A program made the translations under genes and the position numbers. The notes beneath the pieces are model-generated. The model did no database searches. It saw only the letters and a program-made list of their open reading frames with translations, and was not told the DNA's origin. From Silene noctiflora (taxonomy: Eukaryota; Streptophyta; Magnoliopsida; Caryophyllales; Caryophyllaceae): a stretch of DNA of 27,477 nucleotides. The stretch is from positions 10,900 to 38,376 of the forward strand of contig VHZZ01013732.1 of NCBI GenBank assembly GCA_009801015.1. The letters are read 5' to 3'. Positions 10,701 to 20,000 of the stretch are shown here, piece after piece; the stretch's first letter is position 1, and each line of letters opens with the position of its first letter.

Positions 10701-13700
10701 GAAAGGGGTCATGAGAATAGGAGTGGAGACGATCACAATAACTTGTGCTAGAGTTTACATGTTTTTACGTGGAAATGGAGAGCTCGAATCATTGTATCAT
10801 TGTACTCCAATCGAAACCCTCTTTCATTATCTCATTACTTGTTTGCCTTTTATCCTTACTATCAGCACATTACATATTAAAAAGGATATCTCCTACCAAA
10901 CATGTCATTAGCTTTTGAACAAATCTACTTTCATGTTTCAATGATGTTCACTCCAGAGAACATAGTAAGCAAGTTTCTAAAACTATCAGTAAAAACAAAC
11001 GCAATTGGTTTAAATTATCCTTAAAAAAAGTATATTCTGCAGGCAAACAGAAAATCTAAATTGTATTTAGAAGATACCCATAGATTATCAACTTTGATGC
11101 GAAGAAGATATATAACATACCGCGTAAATTAGAAATATACGATGTCCGAGAATAGATATTTTCCGAAGATACTGCAAGAAAATTATGGTCAGTGACAACA
11201 GTCCCACTATTGAGTGAGATACAAATTGGAAAGATTACAGAAACAAAGAAATACAAAAGTGGGTAAGAACTGCTTACAAGAGAGAAGATTATGACTAGGA
11301 TTATCTGCACAGCACCAATCTCAAGACATGTACCAACTTGTGGAAAACCATAACTGTAGAAAGAAAGCCCTACAGCCGCTATGGTTGGAGCCACAACAAC
11401 CGGATTGATAACCCTAGAAATTAACAGACATACAATGTTAAAAATTTGTCAAAACATTAGTAGTAATTTTTATTTTTATTTTAGTGTCAAGGGAGCAACA
11501 TGGTCCGCTTTTAATGAAGACAAAGTTTGAGCTTAGGCTATGAGTGTTATTCCTCAGTGACTTACCGAGTTTTTATTAGTGTTAGAACATGCAAACGGGT
11601 CGGACCACAACGGAGGAGAGACGGACCACTTGACAACACAAGGGAGGAGTATCCCTCTTGGTTATAAAGTGGTACAATCTCTCTTTCTCCAACAATGTGG
11701 GACACTCACATGTGGGTTTAAATTCCAACAATTAGCAACAACATTACCCCATTGCCTCAATGACTCCCGCTTTGCGGGATAGGGGGGTGTACCAAGCCTT
11801 ACCTTACAACTTACAAAGGGAACAAATCAAAACAAGTTGTATAACATCTGTAAGCAAAGAATTCTATTTTAGTTCAAAACATTGAAACTCAAGTTACATT
11901 GGTATACTAGATTTCACAAGCCAAGTCAACCAAATAAACCACTATTAACAAATACTCCCCCCATTTATTTGAATTCATTGCATCTTCCATTCTGACAGAT
12001 ACAAATCAGTTCACAACATATACATTTCTGGTAAAAGATAACCCACGAAATTACTTCGATGTGTGTGTGGATCCTTAACTTCTCTCACATATTGTTTAAC
12101 TGTCATTGAACCTACAACCATGTACAAGAAGCGAAAATCACCTTACAGGTTGGGAATCAACTATAGTGCCATAGCACTAGATTCCATATGGTAACTAGAT
12201 GTGCATTGTGCACCATCGAACTTTTCAATCGCAGTTTTGCATTGAAGATGCCGCCATTTTATGACTAAGAAAGAGGGATTGATGGAAGGATATAGGCAGG
12301 GCATGAACTTTGTATCAATATATGTAATGTGCAATGTCGCAATCGTTGAAGCATAAAAAACAATATAAGCCAGACTAATGTATCCACCTTGTATAAACTG
12401 ATTATGATAGGTTTCATTGAACAATTTTACCAATTCAATTTGTTGGAAATTGTACACACTAAAGTATATAAACTACAGATATAGTATACATAAAATAAAG
12501 GTTTCAAGTTGCGACTGAAATCGCTCTCCATTAGACAATAATCGCCTCATATATAGATGTGTCAATAGTCGAGCAAAAAGTCAATGTTTTTGCAGAGTAT
12601 GGTTTTAATATTTTGAACCAACGAGAACAGACTTGTACTTATAGGAGGGAAATAGGTTATTATCCTCATGACAGTTACATTAAGAGCATGTACAAAAGGG
12701 GTTCTCCAAGTGCTCTCTAATATGCTCTCCAGATGGTCCCCATTTCCCCTACAATAGAAGCTCTCCAAGTGTTTTTCATGTTCTCTCCGTGAAAAAAATG
12801 GAGAGGAGCACTCTTGGTGCTCTTGGGAAAGAGCAAAGGAGAGCTAGCTCTCCATCTTATGTGGGCCCTTAAAAGTAAAATGTGTGAGAGGATGAATGTG
12901 TTTTGTAATTCTTTTTAATGTAAATATAAAATAGGTGGGTCTAACATTTTAGGTGAAGAGCATGTACGAGAGCAATATGAGAATTTTACTATTGTGAAGG
13001 AAGAATTGATTTTTGCTCTGCAAAGAGAGAGAAGGTAAGCGAAGAGCAAAAACAAGTACTCTCCAACTTTCATGCTTAAGTGTCACATATATGACTCCTC
13101 ATGACAGTCCGAGTAACTGTCACTTATATGCCTTTCATGAAGACTGTCACTTACACTTGTTCATATATGTCCTTTCATATCGACAGTTAATTGGCGGTTA
13201 AAAGATTTTATCTTTTTCCATCCGAGAAGGACTTCTATTAGAAAATACATTCAACACGATTGCCCATGATGACTTAAATAAAATAGAAATCATACCTTAC
13301 TAACAATGACATCAATCCACTATAGCCTAAGAATGCCTGAAATGTTGAGGCTACAATGATGGCCCCTTGGAGCTCCTTCATTATATGCTTAAAGTTCTGA
13401 AAAGGATACAAATAAATCAAATTCAAAATTCAAAATTTGGTTACGACAAAAGACAACTTCTACCACTAGGTTACTCTTATATTGTAACCTGCATAATCAC
13501 ACATACTGAGCCAATAGTTCCATTAATGGAGCGATCAACTAACAAAAATCTGAAGCCATAGGTAGTCATAGGAGCAATCAGCTAACAACCAATTTAATGA
13601 ACAAGGCGAACCATGAAATCAAACAAAAAAACTGAAGTTTCTGCTGAAGTCATCATGACTTAGTCCAGGACCACTGCTTCTGAAGCCATCGGGAGTCATA

Positions 13701-15545
13701 GGAGTGAGGTTACAAGCATGTCCAACACTCATCGCAGTGCCTACCAATCTACCATTGGCAGGGTCTGGATGTGAATGGAAATGTGAGAAGACCAAAATAC
13801 TGAAAAAATACAAGGAACAAAGAACTGCCACTATCAAGGACCCAGAAATAACCAAAACCTAAATCTTGGCACATTGATAAATTTATTCCAGTTAGCCTTA
13901 TCCTACTTGTCTGGGAGTGTAAAGACATTGATGATATGAAATATATTCAAAGGTTCATGCTAAATTCTCCTGTTTTCATGAAATGCCATTGGGAAGCAAA
14001 GAAAGACGTTGATCAAAATCCAAAACTTGTAAGCCAGTCATCTTACGCCTGTATGTCAATTATTCCTAGATGGGTGGGATGTCTAAAATGAATATTTCAC
14101 TGAAAGAAGAAAATTACCATCCATCCATATTATTACCTAGTCTATCGTTCTCCACATTTTTGTTAATCAAGGAAAAGACCATACCGACATGTGCTTTGCT
14201 TTATCTATAAAATGTAGTTGAAGTTGAGAGCAACCCATATATCTTATTATTGACTGAGGAATACATAAATATTTAGACTGGTCTAACATGTGACGCAGAA
14301 GAGTGACCGTGTCTCATACAGGACTTAACTCCAGAATATAAGCAACCATAAATAAAGAACAAAGGTTAAGAATTGTAGTGCCACAAATACTCATTAGATT
14401 TGAGAGTCTTCTAGGGCAACTGACATGAGCCCATAAAGGAGAAAAAGTCATTTAGTAATGAACATACATTTCCGTTTAGCTTCTGGAACTCGGGGGAATT
14501 TATAATTGCAAGAGCTGGAGCCAGATATACATATGATGGCCCTTGTATTAAGGGCAATCTAGTACCAAAGAAACTATGCAATAGCGTGGTTATTCCAGTG
14601 ATGAAGAGCACGGTTGACACTACATTGGCTGTATCCTCCTACATTCACTAAATCAAATTAGATTAACAAGGTAAACAATCAAAGTATAAGTAAACCAAAA
14701 ATGAGGGTAGATCTGTGGAGATATGCATACATAAGAGCCACCCATGGCGGGCACTATGACGAGTGGTATCAGAATTATTGAGCCCAAAATTGAAATATAC
14801 TGTTGTAGACCATATAGTCCTATTGGGACTGCAACATTCAACCACCAAAAAAGGCAACTCCGTCAAAATTTACACAACATATAGATGAGAAACGAATACT
14901 CCCTCCGTCTCAATCATTTGTTTACCTTATTTATTCGAGGGTAACAAATAAATGATTTGTTTACCTTATTTATTCGAGGTTATTTTAATTAAAGATAAAC
15001 AAATAATTGGGACGGAGGAGTAAATAAAGGAGAGTAAAAAAGAGAAATTAGATGGAAATGAGCAACAGACCAAGACCAGGAGTATCTCTAAGCTCATAGT
15101 TGATATGAGATTGCCTCCCAACAATACCATCATCGTCCTCCACAGTATGAGGCATCATGTCTACAGCCTCCTCACTCCTGGCCGCCCCTCTCCGGGCAGC
15201 ACTGCCTTCCCCATTCCCATTCACCATTGCCTCCGCCGTCTCCCCATCCGAATCCCTACTCTTCTTGAGCGGCGGCTTGGGCGTAACTGAAGTAGGTCCA
15301 TTATTTGAAGAAGGTGGTCCATTATTTGAAGAAGGTGGTCCATTATTTGAAGAAGGGGGTAACGGCCTCGCCCGGCCAGCCTCGATATCAACGACAGCAG
15401 AGTGAGTAGAAGTGGTCTCCCCGGAAAACTTGGGCCTGAAGCCGGTTCGCTTGGCCCAGGAAGTAGGTGGTATAGGTTTGGAATCGGGAGCAGGAGGGTG
15501 CCATGGACCGGGTTTGGGTCTCTTATTCGGGTCGGAGCTGGACAT
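7716..15545 (-). CDS. NAT12: Nucleobase-ascorbate transporter, NAT11/NAT12 type (ten exons)
   Basis: Exons: 15545-15071, 14828-14731, 14638-14468, 13396-13296, 11413-11278, 11171-11121, 10376-10089, 9634-9400, 8488-8202, 7937-7716. All junctions are GT-AG and in frame, giving 687 residues; I recall about 700 for the Arabidopsis NAT12 relative. The first ~145 residues are a hydrophilic, Pro/Ser-rich cytosolic tail (MSSSDPNKRPKPGPW), characteristic of this subgroup. A multi-spanning membrane body of about a dozen helices follows. The NAT signature region is at 489-498 (ENVHTIAVTK). The TM1 motif, usually QH, reads QQ at 167-168. The protein should be a cation-coupled nucleobase-type permease; the actual substrate cannot be read. 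The start was chosen for family agreement; in-frame upstream ATGs as far as 15662 would add 39 residues. NAT11 versus NAT12 is not settled. Confidence 0.92.
8821..8935. mobile_element. MITE-like inverted repeat in NAT intron 8
   Basis: The left part TGTATGAGA...CATACATGTGAG (about 8826-8850) matches the inverse of CTCACATGTAAGAGAGTCTCATATA (about 8907-8931). The arms are about 25 bases with a few mismatches around a 55-base centre. The boundaries and the target duplication are unclear. Confidence 0.55.
9032..9111. repeat. 40-bp tandem repeat, two copies, NAT intron 8
   Basis: ATCAATGT(A/T)AATTATCCTTCAA recurs at 9033 and 9073 with similar following bases (AAGGTTTA). Two diverged units of 40 bases. 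Confidence 0.75.
9217..9307. mobile_element. Short Stowaway-like MITE in NAT intron 8
   Basis: The left end is CTCCATCAATTCCG and the right end CGTGGAACGGAGGGAG. Flanking TA dinucleotides lie at 9215-9216 and 9308-9309. It is 91 bp long. The inverted ends are imperfect but of clear Stowaway type. Confidence 0.6.
9722..9948. mobile_element. Stowaway MITE, 227 bp, NAT intron 7
   Basis: The left terminus CTCCTTCCATCCCATTATA pairs with the right terminus TATAACTAGGATGGAGGGAG. TA target duplications lie at 9720-9721 and 9949-9950. It makes up half of the 454-bp intron. Confidence 0.75.
11735..11820. mobile_element. SINE 3' remnant in NAT intron 4
   Basis: The segment CCTCAATGACTCCCGC, then GCGGGATAGGGGGGTGTA, then CAAGCCTTACCTTA is a diverged version of a plant retroposon motif. 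It recurs in the ELL intron at about 20577-20660. Upstream bases (11573-11735) contain further repeat-like DNA but cannot be assigned. Confidence 0.45.
12663..13108. repeat. Interval bounded by 13-bp direct repeats, NAT intron 4
   Basis: TCCTCATGACAGT occurs at 12663-12675 and again at 13096-13108. Between them are repeated GCTCTCC, GGAGAG and AGAGCATGTAC words (AGAGCATGTAC at about 12684 and 12957) and a GAGAGCTAGCTCTC palindrome near 12840. This could be an inserted non-autonomous element. The ends are not of a class I can name. Confidence 0.4.
13551..13702. repeat. Near-identical 24-bp direct repeat, NAT intron 3
   Basis: TCTGAAGCCATAGGTAGTCA (from 13551) and TCTGAAGCCATCGGGAGTCA (from 13679), each followed by TAGGAG, lie 128 bases apart. 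The right copy is inside the exon-like ORF at 13619-13855. Confidence 0.7.
13619..13855 (-). other. Unidentified exon-like ORF in NAT intron 3
   Basis: A 78-codon open frame lies on the same strand as the host gene. It codes for a hydrophobic stretch (about residues 3-25, a possible membrane segment), then a hydrophilic part with SHPDPANGRLVG and TPMTPDGFRSSGPG. The composition looks protein-like rather than random. An acceptor-like TTTAG sits just upstream (minus strand) at about 13864. I do not recognise the family. It is not part of any NAT protein I know, and the host gene joins perfectly without it. It could be a captured gene fragment, a retroposed exon or chance. Confidence 0.3.
14899..15020. 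mobile_element. Stowaway MITE, 122 bp, NAT intron 1
   Basis: The termini CTCCCTCCGTCTCAAT and ATTGGGACGGAGGAG are near-perfect inverted repeats. TA duplications lie at 14897-14898 and 15021-15022. Inside, ATTTGTTTACCTTATTTATT occurs twice, about 41 bases apart, so the left arm is internally duplicated. It fills half of the 242-bp intron. Confidence 0.88.
15295..15357 (-). repeat. 21-bp coding minisatellite in NAT exon 1
   Basis: Three tandem units of GGTCCATTATTTGAAGAAGG(T/G) encode PSSNNGP repeated three times in the cytosolic N-terminal tail. The unit keeps the frame, so changes in copy number would only alter tail length. Confidence 0.95.
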
Positions 15546-15845
15546 TGCTATAATGATATTCCTTAGATAGATGCTGCTACTCATAAAGGATGCGTGTTCA
15601 TGTTTGAAGCGGTACTCTGTAGATCTGATTATAATGATAATGGAGATGGATCCAAGGTGCAATAATGAAGTCGATTAATTGATTGAGTGCAGAAAAGTGA
15701 GAAAGAGAGAGTTAGAGTTGAGTTGTAGTGGTGATTAAGCTAGTAGGAGTGTAGGAGTGATGTGTAGTTTCAACCGAGTATATTAGCTAAATTAAGTATT
15801 GGATTTAATTGTAAAATTAAAGAAGCGGTAATGTGTTTAAGCAAC

Positions 15846-15861
15846 TACGGAGTACTCCGTA
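15846..15861. repeat. Perfect 16-bp palindrome upstream of NAT
   Basis: TACGGAGTACTCCGTA equals its own reverse complement. It looks like two Stowaway termini fused back to back, sharing a TA, and could be an excision scar or a footprint of nested insertions. Confidence 0.7.
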
Positions 15862-16441
15862 TTGTATACATATTGGATATATGAGGGTCGTCTAACTCAC
15901 TAGTCGCTCCTGTTTCATGCAACTTCATACATCTAATTCACTAATCCATTCTTCTCCATTTGCGGACTTTAGTCGTTAAATTTTGGATCAAATTTTAAAT
16001 GGACTTGCATTTAAGTTTTACTAATATCAATTTTGTAGACTTTGAATCTGTCATTCTTGGTGACTTGCTTGGTATACGTGGTTTGCAGACTATCCCGTAT
16101 ATTAGATCAACCATCCTTTTTACTAGGCAACAGACTCGGGCTACAAAATGGTTACAAAGTTATTTGTCAAATGTGTTGTATGTACTTATGAGCCTCTTGT
16201 GTTGTTCAACTGTGTCAATTTCAAAATACAAAAGAGTCAGCACATGATAATTAAGCAAGTTTCATTTTCCCATGATCATGCCATTAATGTATTTAACACC
16301 TGCCTTTTATCGAGTGGGATATTATTTTAACATGTTTCAATTTTTGTGCAAAACCCAAATGAAAGGGTGTAATATTACACACAAAAAATAAGAGCATTAT
16401 TTACGACAACCAATATTAAATTGCTTAATAAAGCACTTTGT

Positions 16442-16447
16442 TTTATT
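16442..16447 (-). terminator. Possible polyadenylation signal of the ELL-like gene
   Basis: AATAAA on the minus strand, about 560 bases after the stop codon at 17007. This is a common hexamer in AT-rich DNA, so support is weak. Confidence 0.3.
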
Positions 16448-17006
16448 TCCTTATATTTACAACGGAATACTCATCACCTATGATCGAAAATAAATAAATA
16501 ACGATATCATAAATTCATAATCATAATAAACTACAGAGCAAACCCCAAACAGCTACGGAGCAACATTCATCTGCTATTCTGCTACTAATAAACAACTACG
16601 GCCTAACACTCAACTGCTACTAATAACAATCACAGAATCTGAATGTGACCGCGAACAACGAGTTGAACCACATTTTGGTTTTATATACTGCTTCAAACCG
16701 AATATAGAACAAAACTTCAGATTTTTTATCAACATCTTCTTTCCTCAACTGCTACTAATAAACAACTTACTAGCAGCTTTAGGTAACCAATCACCATCTG
16801 CAATCAATGAGGCACTATGCATTCTGAATGAAATTGGAAGATCTACACTCATTGTAAGGAGGTCAGACCCATTCAGGGACCTAGAATTCTCAGTGCTTTT
16901 CCCACGTTAGGGCAACCTTCCCAAGAACTCATTATAACAGTTTGAACTTCTAGTCAAATGCACCATTTGTAGCCATTATATTCACAAAGGAAGGGAATAC
17001 CTTGAT

Positions 17007-20000
17007 TCAGTCCCTCATATAGTCAACTGCGAAATCTTTAATCCTCTGCTTAAGGTCCTGCAGTAACATAGCACGCAAGCTATAGAATACAAGGAATGCT
17101 CTTTAGTGGAAATAAAAATAAAAGCATCAAGCGAGAGATGCCTCGAAGTTTGTACCTTCAACTCTTCATGAAGCACAACAAATATCTTCTTCAGCCGTTT
17201 ATGTCGCTGTAGAGTGATAAACATGTTAAAGAACCTAGAAAGGGAGTATGAACACAGGCACTAGCAACAAGAAGTTTCACAAACATAGAAAGGTGGCAGC
17301 AAAATGGAGAAATTGTTTACACACAACCCAAAATTTCAATTGCATAAAAAATATATCAACTGCTTCATATTAGAAAGGAGCCGCTACTTGTAAATATTTT
17401 GTCTTTATCCTTTTTTACTTCCCCTGTAACTTTACAAAGTCTCCAGTACATTCACACATATTTGCTTCAAATGATACTTTGAGTACATACATAACCATCC
17501 AGGGTGTTGGTGAGAATTTTTCACAAAAGTTTTAGATTTTCTTTTAATTGTGAGAACCATCTCAACCAAAATCTTACGGCCCAAAAGCTAGGTCGTTAAG
17601 GTCCAACAAATAGTTTAATTCCTTGATATACACGCTCACATGAATGCGCTTTGTGCTTGGAGAATCGATAAGCTAAACTTGTCCTGAAATCCCACTTGTG
17701 AGAATAAAAGACACCCAGGATTAGGACTTGTGGCTTCAATGTCATTGAGAGCCGTATACAATGTGAGGTAATCATCTCAACCAAAAGCGTAAATTTACGC
17801 TGAAGAAACTCAATCAATAGTTTATACCTTAATATAAATCAAGAAATATGAAGAACCCATCCTCCGTCCCCCTACTATACTTATTTTGTTTCCAACTCTA
17901 CATATAAATGCACATGCAAAGGGCAGTAAAGCACGTGCAGGATTGGCTATTAACATTATCAATCTTGTCCTTCAATTTGCAAAATTGCAATAATCCATTG
18001 TCCAAAAGATATGTGATGAATGAATCGACACACTTTTCTGTAAGACGTTACATGACAGTCTGGCTATCATTTATAGCAAAAACACAAATATCAGAAAATA
18101 AATAGAGCCAGCAAAAACTATAATGGCACGAAAAAAATACTTACCGTTCCACATTGGCGATAACTGTCTTTCAAATGTCCCAAAATGCTGTAATATCTTT
18201 CCATATCTCTACCTTTTGCACTCTCAAGGTCTAATCCCAGCTTCTGAAATTCATTCCTGTTTGAACAGAATTCTCTCAAAAACCAATTGCATCTGATGCC
18301 AAATAGAATTCAAATGGAGATTGGATAGGATAAAAGTAAAACTAAAAGGACAATAATATAAAAAATACCTGTAATTCTCCAATATCTTGTTCAAGGAACA
18401 ATAACTATCATACTTGTCCCGGTACTCCTGTACGTACTCTTTATACCTAAATCATGAAGTAATGTTATCAGAAGGAGACTACAAAGAGCATCACCTAACT
18501 ATTTTGTAAAACCAAATCCTCGTAGCACCATGAACCCTGACAATAAATGATAGTTGATGGAGAAAACAAGTGTCAAGTTACTTACTGAGAGAAACACTTA
18601 ATAGGTTCCTTGAGTTCTGGCTCGTCCTTTTCATACTTAGAATATGAAACATTGTCATCAGAAGATGGTTCATTTCTTTTACGCTTGTCCGCTCGACTTA
18701 TAAAAATATCTCTTCTTTTATCTTCATCTCCCATTCCCTTGGATTTGCGTGACTTCTTGCCTTTACTCTTATGGGACTCAAGTTCTTGTCTGAAATCTTC
18801 ACGCGGTGCACTATCAGATGACTTTCTTAGTGTTTCTCCATAACCTTCAACATCTGTCCCTTGATAAACAAAGGCGTCCTCATTTTCCCATCTGTTTAGG
18901 TCCACAGCCTGATTCGGGAGCGGCTCAACTACATCACGAACACTTCTGGAGTTTTGCTGTCGAGATTTTGTATCCCTCTGAAGTGGAACCAGATCTTCAG
19001 CATAAGGCTCTGGTGACCTTCTCTTAGACAAACTATCATTTTTTTTAGGAGGTCCTCTCAAGTTTGGAGACGAACCATTTCCTGGATCAATGGTTCCCTG
19101 ATTGGGTAAATTAGCTTTCAAGTCAACATTCCGAGAACTTGGGCCCAACTTGGCCTCAGACTTCTTGAACGAGCTCGCTCTGTCAAACAACTTTTTGTTT
19201 TTGTCAGGTTCCTCAGCCAATGGCTCACGTAATTCACCCACTTCCAGGTCTGACAGCTCTCTTTGGAGTCTTCTTTCTTTGGCAGAATTGTTGAAATCGG
19301 CCTTGCAAGTATCATTCAATGACAAGCCAGATTGTTCCCTTGTAGAAGTGTCGGAGGACTTTTTACTCCGTGCATTGTGGTGTTTGTAAGAGGGCTCAGA
19401 CCGCATGGAGGAATTCTGACCAAGAGGACTGCCATTCCCTTTCTCATTTATACCGCCATCTTCATCCTGCGCTTCTATTAAATCTGTATATCCCTGCTTC
19501 GTAATATCTCCATGAGCATTCATCTCCTGGTCTTTTGCATCTATCCCAAAAGTTAAAGGATCTTTAACAGGTTTATCTGCATTGTTGGTAGCATGGGAGC
19601 GAACAGGTGGTCTTCTACTTGACTGTAGAGACTCTACATTAGAGTTGTCATTCCTGTTCTGTTGATTTGTCATCTGCAATAAACGGTTATCACGATGGTT
19701 ATGAGATCCCATATACCCAGATACTGGTGGCTGAGCCAAACTTCTTCCTTTGACTCTCTTAAAGTTGTCAGTGTTCTGAACAACATTTGAACCCCTTTTC
19801 GATTTATCTTCAGAATTCAATATGCTGTCATAATGCTTGTGTTTGAACTTATCATCATCATCATCATCAGTTTGTTGCTGATCATGATCATGTGAAACTA
19901 ATTTAATATTCTCTGTGGGGATACAGAGATCATGCGATGATGTTGCCAACTCAGCTTCATTATCACCTAGAAAATCATTCTCAATATCAACATCCTCAGA

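Larger units (their letters stand above)
15546..17006. other. Intergenic: NAT promoter side and ELL 3' side
   Basis: No gene is supported. The NAT leader (minus strand, about 15690-15730) is CT-rich. A perfect 16-base palindrome lies at 15846-15861. Phrases of CAACTGCTACTAATAA recur near 16575, 16611 and 16745. A possible polyadenylation signal for the ELL gene lies at 16442-16447. Confidence 0.55.

Noticed and set aside
15546..15662. In-frame N-terminal extension of the transporter starting at 15662
   Set aside because: The extra 39 residues are hydrophobic and His/Ile-rich and unlike the family; the MSSSDP start at 15545 matches NAT11/12 proteins. Kept only as an alternative start.
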